64,000 nt of DNA from Ascarosepion bandense (lineage: Eukaryota; Mollusca; Cephalopoda; Sepiida; Sepiidae): NCBI GenBank assembly GCA_037127315.1, contig JBBBDQ010000310.1, forward strand, positions 1,001,001-1,065,000. The letters are read 5' to 3'. The position numbers and the translations under genes were made by a program. Below, one piece after another: positions 31,763 through 42,179 of the stretch. The notes beneath the pieces were generated by a model. That model worked only from the letters and a program-made list of their open reading frames with translations. It searched no databases and had not been told where the DNA came from. Position 1 is the first letter of the stretch; each line of letters begins with the position of its first letter.

Positions 31763-33435
31763 TTCTCGGTCTGCTTAACTATTACAGACGTTTCATCCCA
31801 CACTGTGCGGATCTCCTGTCTCCTCTGTCTGACATGTTACGTAACAGGAAAAAGAAAAATGAGCAGATTTCGTTGAATGACATACAGCTAAAATCCTTTA
31901 ACGAAGTGAAGAAGGAATTAGCGACAACATCGCTACTTGCACATCCTGTACCCGACTCCCAGTTTTCATTGGTCGTTGATGCATCGGGCACAGCTGTAGG
32001 TGCAGTTTTGCAACAGCAACACCAACAACAGCTACAACCTCTCGCTTATTTTTCGAGACAGCTGAAACCGGCAGAACAACGTTACAGCACGTTTGGCCGT
32101 GAACACCTGGCAATGTACCTCGCAGTGAAACACTTTCAGCATTCACTAGAGGGCCGACAATTTGTGATCTACACCGATCACCGTCCGCTTACTTTCGCTT
32201 TGCGCTCAAAGCCGGACAGATATTCTCCTCGCGAAACTCGACACTTGGATTTTGTTTCGCAATTTACAAACGATATCCGACATATCTCTGGTGAACAGAA
32301 TGCTGCGGCAGACGCCTTGTCTCGCCTTCCCATTAATTCACTGTTCTCACCTTCAGATATCGACTTACGACAGATGGCCTTTGACCAACCACACCTGGAC
32401 ACCTTTGATCTATCATCACCTGAATTTGCAACTTGCAAGTTCGCATACTTACCAGTGCCTACTGCAGATACGCAGATCATCTGTGACACCTCAACAGACG
32501 CACCTCGACCTTTTGTTCCGATGACACATCGTAGGGTTGTTTTTGACACACTACACCAATTGGCACACCCTGGACCCAAAGCCACAGTGAAGCTGATTGC
32601 AGCTAGATTTTTCTGGCCAAACATGAGGCGTGATATCACTGCCTGGACACGTTCTTGCGTATCCTGCCAAAAATCAAAGGTGCACAAACATATCCGTGCA
32701 TCCCTCGGAACATTCAGCACCCCAGACGCTCGGTTCAGCCATATCCATATTGATCTGGTTGGACCATGGCCGGTCAGTCAGGGATTTACTTACCTCCTGA
32801 CCTGTATAGATCGCTTTACACGGTGGCCCGAAGCTATTCCCTTAAAGGACATATCAGCTGAATCCGTAGCGCAAGCCCTTATATCAGGCTGGATAACGCG
32901 TTACGGAGTTCCTACAACAATTACCACTGACCGTGGCAGACAATTTGAATCCCACCTATTCCAGGAACTTTCCAGAATTTTAGGGATCAATCGAATTCGA
33001 ACTACGAGCTATCACCCTGCTTCTAACGGGATGATAGAACGCTTTCATCGCCAATTAAAGGCCGCATTACGTGCCTATCCTGACCAACAGCGATGGAGCG
33101 AATATGTACCTGTTGTCCTTCTTGGCTGTCGTGCAGCTATCAAAGAGGACCTAGGATACTCTCCAGCAGAACTTGTCTATGGAGTACCTCTATCATTACC
33201 AGGTCAGATGTTGAACCCTATAGATTTAACAGGAATAGATCCTGCCTTGTATATAAACAGACTGCAATCTTATTTTGGTAATCTCCCACCAATGCACCCT
33301 AGGGAACAGACCATCAAATCATCAGTCCCAAAAGATATTTCTTCATGGACTCACGTTTTTCTAAGAAGGGACGCTGTCAAAGCCCCCTCTCACTCCACCT
33401 TACTCTGGCCCTTACCGCGTGCTTTCACGCACTGA
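31763..33435 (+). CDS. Gypsy pol remnant: RT thumb, RNase H, integrase
   Basis: The frame is open from the RT thumb ([14 protein letters not shown], starting ~31,763) through RNase H ([13 protein letters not shown], then [12 protein letters not shown] and AADALSRLP) and integrase. Taking Met at 31,834 as residue 1, the zinc region HQLAHPG...CVSCQK is near residues 235-285. The catalytic triad is Asp307 (HIDLVGPW), Asp366 (TTDRGRQFE) and Glu402 (NGMIERFHR), with the expected 35-residue spacing. The tail is shifted by one base near 33,385: the missing chromodomain-side end continues in the overlapping frame 33,419-33,658. Integrase is therefore complete in its core, but the element lacks gag, protease and RT palm. 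Confidence 0.9.
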
Positions 33436-33658
33436 CAAACTTCTCACTCTTGACATTAGTGGAAAAAAAGAAACTGTATCTATTGACAGGGTGAAAAGAG
33501 CCTTTCTTAACACAAACACACAAGAGCCACATATTCCCCCTACTTACATACATGAACATATCTTTACACCCGTGGAAAAAAAATACGATGCCAACAGACA
33601 ACTATGTCACCACCACACGCAGTGGTCGACGAGTACATTGGCCCAAAAAGCTCTGTAA
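33419..33658 (+). pseudogene. Gypsy pol C-terminal tail, frameshifted
   Basis: Reads [20 protein letters not shown], then SIDRVKRAF, the usual end of Gypsy pol after integrase. It is in the +1 frame relative to the main ORF, so a single-base change near 33,385 separates them. It is followed by the polypurine tract and right LTR. Confidence 0.8.
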
Positions 33659-33743
33659 AACTGTTTATATATAAATTGTACCCTTCTTTGTTTTATGGCC
33701 GCTATCTTTTTCTCTGTCGGCTTTCCGCCTAAGCAGGGGGTGA

Positions 33744-34071
33744 TGTAGCAGCCACAGATCTATTTTCTTTAGCGAATCAATGCCCCCGACGGGAGATTCG
33801 GTCACTCACTGACCAATCAACGGGCGGAGCCTAGTCCGGTTTGGAGAACGGAGGAAAGGCAGAGAGCCATGAGCCCGGGGCAGTAACGGACGCCTCTCTC
33901 ACATCGCTGCCACTGATTCCCCATGGAATGCTTTCGCGGAAGACGCTGCTGCTAGCTTCACCATGGACACTTACATACTATCTGCTGCTAGCTTCACCAT
34001 GGACACTTACATACTACCAATCTTGTACGTTTACTGTATAATAAACCATTCTTTGTTGTTGTTCTAAAAGC
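33744..34071 (+). repeat. Right LTR of the deleted Gypsy element
   Basis: Starts TGTAGCAGCCACAG after the polypurine tract. It holds two 36-bp units and AATAAA at 34,039-34,044, followed by a GT-rich stretch. The right boundary is set at the possible aagt duplication and could be a few bases off. It lacks about 30 bases present in the left LTR. Confidence 0.8.
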
Positions 34072-35289
34072 AAGTTTCGTCATTCATTTGTGTGCCTAAA
34101 AAATATAGTGTTGGGGAAATTAAGCATTTCCCATAACCCCTATAAAGTTATTAGTAATATTTCTCGGAAACTAGGGAATAAACAAAATAAAAAAAAAAGG
34201 TATACACAAATCATATATGTTTATTTATTTGATTTCGATTGGAGCGGATCCTTTGTAATTTGGGTTGGCGAAAGTTTGTTCGGCTGGTTAGTTGATAGTC
34301 AAACTTTGGTTTTAGTCGTCATTTTGTTGGCAGCTGTCGAGAGGGTGGCTATTTTGGAAATTGGTGCAGCGTTAATGTGCAGTGTATTCTAAGACCTCAG
34401 AGGGGCGGAAAATGTCTTAAGCAGATGGCCGTTATTTTCACGTGACACGATTGGCTGATTTCTCCGGCTATCCCTTTTCTGTTACTGGCTTGTCGATTGT
34501 CATTTTATTTACACTTAAGCATCTCAGAGAAATTGGCGCATAATTTGGTTTCGGCTAACATAAAAAATCTCTTTGAGTTTTTTTTTAGGGGGTGGGGGCA
34601 AATTCATTTATTGTTCGGCGTTCCTTTCTTTTTCACTTTTTTTATAGTGAAAGTTATGCGTGGAGCTTCTCTTATTTTGGCAGATTTAATAACTAGACTC
34701 TGAACTAGCAAACTTCCTTTTAAGAAATATAGCGAGAGGGTAGAAAGAGAGAAAAGAGATATTGCGTTTTAAAGGAAAACAAATGCCTTATTTGAATTTT
34801 AATTCTTTTTATTAATATTTTCTTTTTTCTTTTTCTTTACATTTATTTTGCATTACTCTATCCTGTCAACTACATACGGTTGATCGTAGTCGTGTTCGCT
34901 TCTAGCAATCTCGTTTATACAGTCTACGGTTTTCTTTGTTCGCTACATGTTTTTAACATGTCAGAAATTTATCATTTCCTACACTTATGTTCTTTTGCCA
35001 AGTAAGCTATGTCTACGTGGCGATATCAACATTCTAACTGTTTTTTTTTGTTTTTTTTTCGCTTTATCCGGTCGGATTTTGGAATGTTGGGGCTGGACTG
35101 TATTGCGCTTAAAATTTCTAAGGTACGACTATTTTGTCATTTTTGCAACAATTACTACTATTGCAGGCTTGGATTGTCTAAGTCCATCAGTTTCCTTGTC
35201 TTGTCACTCCGTATTCCAATAATGGTCTCGTATCATACTCTTTCATCAAATTCTCATATCTCCCTGCTTGTATCTGTACGTCTGTGATA
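34072..35289. other. Anonymous stretch
   Basis: T-rich with short G-runs. Open frames at 34,090-34,392, 34,947-35,222 and 35,009-35,287 are hydrophobic low-complexity readings of T-rich DNA without recognisable domains. Confidence 0.45.
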
Positions 35290-36662
35290 AATGATTAAAT
35301 TCACTATTTCCAGTAAGCAAAATACTCTGGTGTGTTTCAAACAGAAATTATATTGATTGGATTGGAATCTAAATTTTTTCATCTTCTTTTTAATCTTTCA
35401 ATTTTGCAGCCATTTTTGCGCGATCGACACATTTGTAAACAAAAGTTAATTCTCAATTTTAAAAATCTTCTTGCAAAAATAAAATATAAATCTGTGTTAC
35501 ATTATTTTTAGAAAATTAACAAATTTTATGTTAAATTAATCTGATTTATACAAGTATTACTTATTTATAGCGGGAAATTTAGAATAAAACTATATCTTAA
35601 TCACAGATTTTAACTTTTTGATCTGTCCGCCGTATATCAAACATGTTGACAGGTTGTTGATTAGAAAAAAGATAAAAGTGCATAGCGTTCACAAGTGAGA
35701 AAATTGTACAAATTTATTTTTCGGGATAGAGGAGGAAACTCTGACCCTTTAATTTGCACATAAAAATTACCATACAAAAAAAACTTCAACTGCACAAAAA
35801 AAAATTCAATTATTTTTAAAATATGAAGGCCAAATGATTTTTATTAAACTTTTCAATATTCGATAGGCAATATAATCAATTATTAACTGAAAAAAATCTA
35901 ACCGCAACAAACCATTGAAGTGTTTTTTTAAAAAATTTGAAACTTTATAAATTATTATAATTAAAAAAAGTTAAAACAATTTTTTAAAATTTCATTAGTA
36001 ATTGAAAATTTATTTTCTTCAGACTATAATGTGCTTAATTTTTATTCAAGCAATTAAAAGCTTATCAAATTAAATAATATCAGAGTTTTATTGCATTTTT
36101 TTTTTTTTTTACTACTCGGAGCAGATTTTCGGATACTAAATTTTAAATCAAATAGATGATTTATATTCCAAATGAGTCCTGCATTTAACTAATAAAACAA
36201 TTTACCGCAACAAAGTAAAGTTTATTAAAATTTCAGGGGGTAACAGATGTAAAAAGAATATATATTTTTACCAAGGTTTAAAAAAAAATTTCAAAATATT
36301 TCATTCATTTGTGAATAAGTACTGAAAGTTTCATTAAAATCCGACAATTATTTCATTTTTGCGAGAATTTCAAAATCAATGTGCTTGTCACCGTAAAAAA
36401 AAAAGTTAGTGATTTAATAATGCGTTTTCTATTGTAAACTCTCGTAACGTTTTGGATACTCGCTAACTCAAATCAAAACTATTTTCTGCCGAAGTTTTGA
36501 ACATGTTAGAAGGGATTAAATTTTTTTTAAATCATTAAAAATTAATTCGATCTTTCCTCTTAATAATAATAATATAAGCATTTAGATGGAAAAAGTTCGT
36601 TTTTATTAAGTTGAGGGTCATTTTTATTCATACTGTTTTTTAGCGACTTAGTGGAGATACCT
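35290..36662 (-). mobile_element. Family X element, copy X2, truncated at one end
   Basis: Reverse-oriented copy of the family at 15,004-16,459. Its element-left end is intact at 36,640-36,662 (complement AGGTATCTCCACTAAGTCGC, matching the X1 right inverted repeat at 17 of 20 positions). The other end stops at about 35,289, short of the inverted repeat. Shared internal landmarks include the CTCTTAATAATAATAA segment, the GCAGGACTCAT-like segment near 36,170 and the AGTAAGCAAAATACTCTGG segment near 35,313. No ORF. Its right end abuts the SINE-like insertion. Confidence 0.7.
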
Positions 36663-36839
36663 TTCCGGCTTTCTCTTTTCCAATCTTTTTTACTCTTTTC
36701 TGTTTTTTTGTTTTTTTTTCAATTGGAGTAGATAGACTGAACTATCGCCCGGTTCACACTCCACCCTCGTCTATTGAACAGCTCATCCCTTGTTCCCTGT
36801 TTAGGATGTGGTTTCCGGCTTTCTCTTTTCCAATCTTTT
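36663..36839 (-). repeat. SINE-like insertion with 27-28 bp flanking direct repeats
   Basis: A ~123-bp insert (36,690-36,812) lies between two perfect copies of TTCCGGCTTTCTCTTTTCCA plus ATCTTTT (36,663-36,689 and 36,813-36,839; 28 bp if the preceding T is counted). On the minus strand it starts CCACATCCTAAACAGGGAAC, contains GGGCGATAGTTCAGTCTATCTACTCC and ends in an A-rich tail. Length, A-tail and long target duplication are typical of retroposition by LINE machinery. Related words occur at 24,2xx and 51,3xx. No clear tRNA boxes, so the source RNA is unknown. A tandem duplication of the flank is the less likely alternative. Confidence 0.65.
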
Positions 36840-36907
36840 CACTCTTACGTAGCCCTCTGCGCATCAGTGGCGTTACCGCCTTGCTTGGAGTGATATAATT
36901 TATTATT
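36840..36907 (+). repeat. Jockey 3'-end fragment, plus orientation
   Basis: TACGTAGCCCTCTGCGCATC...GCCTTGCTTGGAGTGATATAA is the 3' end of the Jockey-type LINE, in inverted orientation to the same end at 36,910-36,975. Together they make a tail-to-tail pair with an A/T-rich spacer. Confidence 0.7.
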
Positions 36908-37973
36908 TTTTATTTTAATCATGTCACCCCAAGCAAGGCATTCCACTGCCACTATAGCGCAGGGGGTTACACATGGCGATAGACGAGTTAGGATGTACAT
37001 AGGGGGAGAGTTGGAGAGAATGGGATGGTTAGTGTGTTAGGAGGTGTCTATTGACCTTACATTTAAACTCCTGGAGGTTATAGCCGTCGGGGACGCAAGC
37101 ATGCGGTAGGGAATTCCACAGGCGGGAAGTGCGAGAAAAGAAGCTGTTAGAGTAGAAATTGCAGTTACATTTCATCGGTTTCACTGTAAAAGGGTGGGAC
37201 CTAGTTGCCAATCTAGTATTTCGTGCAAACTCACACCTAGGGGGTATCAGTGATTTAAGTTCATCAGAGCAGAAGCCATGATAGTATTTATAGAAAAGGC
37301 ACAGGGAAGCCACGTCACGCCGGTGAGAGAGTGACTGCAGGCGGTCATCTAAGTCGGTATCAATCACATTACAGATTCTTCGCTGTATTTTGTCAAGAAG
37401 CCCGAGAAGAATAGTAGGGGCACCCGACCAGATGTGGTAACAGTATTCAAAACACGGGCGGATGGTAGATTTGTATAAGTGCAGGATAGATTCAGGCGGA
37501 AAGAATTTCCGGGCCCTGCACAGAGAGCCAACTTTCATAGCAACGGATTTAGCAATGGATTCGACGTAGTCATTCCACTTGAGGTCCGCTGAGAGTGTCG
37601 GGCCAAGCAGGCGTAGTGTTTTACTCTCTGGAAGGCATGCCTGTTCCATGCTAATGGGAGGGAGGTGCGGTCGTCTGTGGTGGTTAATTGACAGCAGCTT
37701 CGTTTTGGAAGAATTGAATTTTACGAGCCATTTCCTACCCCAATCCACCACGGATTGGAGATCCTTTTCAAGCTCAGCCGCGAGGTTCGCCTTATCATCA
37801 ACACCAGATTTTTGATCGAGGCGAGCGTATACTGTGGTATCATTGGCGTACATGCCTACTTGTGATCTTATGGCATCGGGGAGATCATTGATGTATATTA
37901 GAAAGAGCGTAGGACCTAGGATAGAGCCTTGGGGGACACCCGAAAAAAAACTACTTAAAAGAAAGCTCCTCAT
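36908..37973 (-). pseudogene. Jockey-type LINE, C-terminal half of RT plus 3' UTR
   Basis: A 314-codon minus frame (37,973-37,029) begins in the RT palm: GVPQGSILGPTLFLIYINDL, then MYANDTTVYARL where the usual ADD is AND, so the catalytic doublet is lost. Next come KWNDYVESIAKSVAMKVGSL, CRARKFFPPESILHLYKST, the WSGAP block and SHRRDVASLCLFYKYYHG, all typical of the C-terminal region of this family. Endonuclease and RT fingers are missing (5' truncation at ~37,973). The 3' UTR runs to ~36,908 with an AATAAA-rich tail. This is the best-preserved Jockey C-terminus here. Confidence 0.88.
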
Positions 37974-38590
37974 AAACGACCATCACACTCAGACGAGCTG
38001 TCGCATTCACTACCACAATCGCTTCTTTCACCACCAACGTGCTCCCACCCAAGCTTGACCAATATCATCCAATTCACATGTAGAATGCGGCTGGCAGGCC
38101 AACTTCGATAGCACCGTGATTTCTAACACCTTAACGTCTTCACTATCCAGCTCCAGGCCTGCACTATTCACCATTGTGGCCCCGTTTCGTTGATACGAAA
38201 TTCGACAATAATCCAACAAAAACATTCCACTCAATCAACTTTCACTATCCACTCCCTTGTCGCCACCGTCGTAACCTCGGTAAACAACCCACCAACGTGC
38301 CTCGAATCAACTAACCACTGTGATCTCGAGAGACCAACCCACATTACCAGGCATCACACTACATCCACAACATCTTGGCATCACACGACCGCCAGTCCAT
38401 CAATCCCCTCACAGAAGTTGATTTCAACCATGGAGAATGGCATACGTCAAACTCCACCAATAGCTGCTCCAGACCTATCCTCTAACCACCAACTGTGACC
38501 TCGGCCAACCGACCTAAGAAACCGAACAAATCCCGACCCTACCGACAACACCCCTACACCTAATTGCTTTCCTGGGAGACGTTCTGCGAT
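37974..38590. other. CA-rich anonymous segment
   Basis: Composition shifts to C- and A-rich with many CAC/ACC words on the plus strand. Open frames (e.g. 38,190-38,498, Thr/Ser/His-rich) have no recognisable domain. It lies between two Jockey copies and may be part of an unrecognised repeat. Confidence 0.4.
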
Positions 38591-40350
38591 TTCTTCTGAC
38601 ATGTTCCTTGGAACAAACTATTTAATCTTCCTGTAGAAGATAGTGACTCTGACGTATCTTTTGGCTAAAAGCTGGCATCGATTTTTGCATCTCAGCCATC
38701 TCCTTGATTCTCTCTTGCTTACTCGGCCTTTATTCCCCATAGAAATCACTTCTTCCGGCTGTACCGGAGCGATGCATCTGACTATAATAGTTTTTCTCTC
38801 TGCTCCTAATGATTTCAAGTGGATCCTAAATAACGCTAATAGAATGAAGCGGCGTGTAGCATGCCATAAGTTTAACTCCAAAGACTACTAGTGGCTCTGT
38901 AAAAATGTGTTAAACAACAAACCCTCGATCCCTCCTTTATTCAATAAATTTGAGGTCCTCACAGCTACGGTAGACAAGGTCGAGTGATTTGCTCGCAAAT
39001 TATCCTCTAACTCCACATCTGACCCGTCTTTTTACCTAGAACAAAGGCTCAACTGAATGACGTATACATAACCCCCTCTCTGGTCTCTAATGTGATTTCT
39101 AAGCTTGACCTCCATGAGGTAAGCGGAGATGACGGAATTACAGTCATCGTCCTAAAGAAATGTGCCCTGGAACTCTCCCCTGTCCTCTTTAAACTCAATG
39201 AAGTGATATGCTAACGACCATCACCGAATACATATACCATGCTCCTGATATGAACGGTGAAGCTCGAGCTGTTGCCCTGGATATCTCGAAAGTATTTGAC
39301 AGGGTTTGGTATGCTGGCCTTCTGCGCAATCTACAGTACTATGGAATAACTGGACGATTGTTCGACTTAATCCAATCAATCCTATCAAATTGCATAATAA
39401 ACAGACATGCTCACATATCCTATCATACGAATGCGGATGTTCTTTAAGGCTCTTTCCTAGGTCCTACGCTTTTCCTGATCTTCATCTATGATCTTCTTAA
39501 TGCCATCATCTACACAGATGATACCACCTTTTATTCCCGTCTTAATAAAAAAATCTGTAGATGTTGATAAAGTAAACCTTGCTGATGCTCCTGAAAATGA
39601 CCTTTAATCTGTGGTGGACTAGGATTGTAAACGATAATACTTCCAAAACGAAGCTGCTCTACTTTAACCACCATATACAAACTCACCAACCTCCCATCGG
39701 TATGGATCATACTGGTCTCCCAGAAACCAATACACTGTGCCTCGCTCTCTCAGTGGAATCAATAGCTACAGCTACTTGCTAGGAAGGTTGGGTCTTTGTG
39801 TCGGGTTAGAAAGTTTTTCTCGTCAGAATTCACCTTGCACATATACAAAATACCATTTGTCCGTGCATTGCATACTGTTGCCGAATCTGTTATTCATCTC
39901 GGGGTTTTCGATAAAATTCAAAGGAGGATCTGCAATGTAATTGATCTCGATTTGGCTTCTCGACTTCACTCACTTTCTCATCAACGGGATGTGGCTTTCC
40001 TCTGTCTTTTCTACAAATACTTTCACGGCTTCTGTTCTGACGAGCTTATCTCCCTGTTGCCCCATCTACACGAATTTACTCGAGCTAATAGACTGGTAAC
40101 TAGGCCTTACCCTTTTACAATCAAAACAGTCTATAACCACCACTTCTATTCTAATAGCCTATTTGGAACTATATTCCGTATACTTGCTTTCCGGATAGCT
40201 ACGTCAATTGCCATCTTTTATCTCCTTGGTTCCCACCTGTCTCTTATCCTTTCTCCCATACCCCCTGTATCTTGTTCCTTTTTATTTTCGCTCTCCTGTC
40301 ATGTAAACACTGCGCATCAGTGACAGTACTGCCTTTCTTATAAGATTATA
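38591..40350 (+). pseudogene. Jockey-type LINE, decayed
   Basis: Plus-strand frames in order: a linker segment (near 38,660-38,880), LFNKFEVLTATVDKVE (38,938-38,985), RT palm RAVALDISKVFDRVWYAGLL and YGITGRLFDLIQSIL (39,208-39,447), IYTDDTTFYSRL (~39,510-39,545), and the C-terminal RKFFSSEFTLHIYK, DKIQRRICNVIDLDL and HQRDVAFLCLFYKYFHGFCS (39,796-40,080). At least four frameshifts. The 3' end around 40,305-40,350 contains CTGCGCATCAGTGACAGTAC, the family's conserved end. Confidence 0.8.
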
Positions 40351-41050
40351 AAAAAGATATATATAAACGTTTCTGTATTTTCCCCACCAATAATCACCGA
40401 CTTCCTTTTCAAATGTGCTTGCTGGTGTCAATTAAGCAATGAAAATTTAGCTTCGGTTAGAATTCTAGTTTTGGTTTCATTATAAGATACATGTCTAAGT
40501 TTTCTGGTGTCAGCATTCTTGGAACCCACTTTGCAGACAGCTTGCTCAACTCCTAATCTGTTCAATGGTTTTAATCGGTATTTTTTTTAACAAATCATCA
40601 CTTTCTTCTTTCGGTTTAACTATGCTTAAAATTCACTGATTCTCATTAGATATTCATCCATTATCATCTCATCTTAATCTTGACTTTCAAATATATAAAA
40701 TGACTCGTTAACATTTCTTATGTGTGAATATCGTTTTACTTTGGTTAATATATTTAAAACTTTATAAGTGCCCAATTGCTTGATAATTTTTCTTCTCTCA
40801 ATGAATAATGGCCATGTGCTAATTTTAGTAAAACCATATTTATTCTGAAAATTAATGTAAATGTTCATTTCTAGAATTTATCAGACTCAAAACTTATGAT
40901 GAAATGATTTCTTTACACTAAGTCAGGTCTGGCACCAGATAAAGATCAAAATTACTGACAGTGATTTGAAAAATTCATTTACTAGCAGCTAGATTTTAAT
41001 TTGTATTTATAGAAATAATGTTTTAAAGTATTGCAAATCACTGGATGGTC
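40351..41050. other. Anonymous AT-rich stretch
   Basis: No recognisable element. The minus frame at 40,674-40,868 is unsupported. Confidence 0.5.
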
Positions 41051-41971
41051 AATTATAACCTAATACCTCAAAGGAAGCAAGTTTCATTCTACAAAGATTT
41101 TTCCACGCAATGTCGAACAAGATAGACTTTCTGAGAAATTATAAGATGAAATGGAAGAAGCTAGAATAGACTCACCGTGGTTGATAGCAGCTGCTGTAAG
41201 TGATCTGCAGACACAAGCAAAATGTCCTTTCTTTTTGCAATTTTTGCAAAGGGAGTTTCGAGCAGAGCATCTAATTCTGTCATGTCTCTGATTCCCGCGA
41301 AAGAAACATTTTTGTCCAGAGATGGCGGCCACGGTATGTTCCTCATAGCACACAGGCTGTTCGTCATCTTCAGTTACCTCAGCCTGAACAGTGGAGACAG
41401 AAGCGTTTAGTGATTTCTGCTGGGAGTAGGACGCTAATTGTCCCTGTGCCATCTCAAGTGTTAGCGCCTGGTCATAAGCATTGCCTAGATCCAGTGTCTT
41501 GTTTTCCAGGAGCTGTTGTCTGATTTGATTAGACGAGATTCCGTTTATGAATGCGTCTCGTATGTATTTGTCTCTCGCCTGTATTGCTGTAACAGTCTGG
41601 AACTGGCAATCCTTAGCGAGTTTCTTTAAAGCTTGCAAATACTGGTCTACACTCTCGTCAGTTTGCTGACGACGAGTAGCCAGCAGATGCCTACTGAAGA
41701 TGGTATTTCTAGGCTGCACAAAGCCTCCTTCCAGAACTTCCATGGCTGAATTGTAGTCGTCAATGTCAGAAATATGTTTAAAGATAGTGGGAGAGACAAG
41801 GTTGATGAGTAGATTCAGTTTCAGCCTGTCTGCCAGTGGAATCTGGTGTTGTGTTTCCCCAGCCGCTTCGAGAAAGATATGGAAGAATCTTTTCCAGTGT
41901 CGTCACGTGTCGGCCGAGTCAGATTTATTTGGGTCTAGATCTAGGCGTTCTGGTTTCAGGTATTTTTCCAT
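41050..41971 (-). pseudogene. Gypsy-type gag (third element), one premature stop
   Basis: Met at 41,971-41,969, then MEKYLKPERLDLDPNKSDSA, a TGA stop near 41,905, then RHWKRFFHIFLEAAG...QIPLADRLKLNLLINL. The open part from 41,743 (219 codons) carries a capsid-like region (HLLATRRQQTDESVDQYLQA) and zinc-knuckle remnants: a defective first knuckle (CFFRG...DRIRC) and an intact CKNCKKKGHFACVC. No protease or pol follows below 41,050. Distinct in sequence from the other gags here. Confidence 0.75.
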
Positions 41972-41977
41972 AGTGAT

Positions 41978-42080
41978 AGATTTTTAGTAAAACAAATTGT
42001 TATGAAAAGGGTCTGAGTGGAAATGATGGAAGGCTGAGTCAGTATTGCTTGAGTGAAGTTTTATTTTACTAAAAATCTAC
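41978..42080. repeat. 16-bp perfect inverted repeat upstream of the gag
   Basis: TAGATTTTTAGTAAAA at 41,978-41,993 pairs with TTTTACTAAAAATCTA at about 42,065-42,080, with a ~71-base loop containing direct GAGTGAA/GAGTG-like words. It lies immediately 5' of the gag start on the minus strand, in what would be the leader or LTR end. Confidence 0.7.
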
Positions 42081-42179
42081 TCCGGTAGCAAACCGTTCAA
42101 GAAAATAGCTGTCTACATCATGAAGAGAGGAAAGACAAAAACAAAGAGGAATTATTCAGTCCTGGAAAGTCAGAGAAAG

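Larger units (their letters stand above)
31434..34071 (+). mobile_element. Internally deleted Ty3/Gypsy retrotransposon
   Basis: Two related LTRs flank a pol remnant. The left LTR runs straight into the RT thumb at about 31,762, so gag, protease and most of RT are deleted. RNase H and integrase remain. The bases before the left LTR (aagt) recur after the proposed right end (34,072-34,075), a possible 4-bp target duplication. A purine-rich AGCAGGGGGTGA just before the right LTR is the polypurine tract. Without gag it cannot move alone. Confidence 0.85.

Noticed and set aside
31898..32720. Minus-strand ORFs of 82 and 180 codons
   Set aside because: Antisense shadows of the intact Gypsy RNase H/integrase frame.
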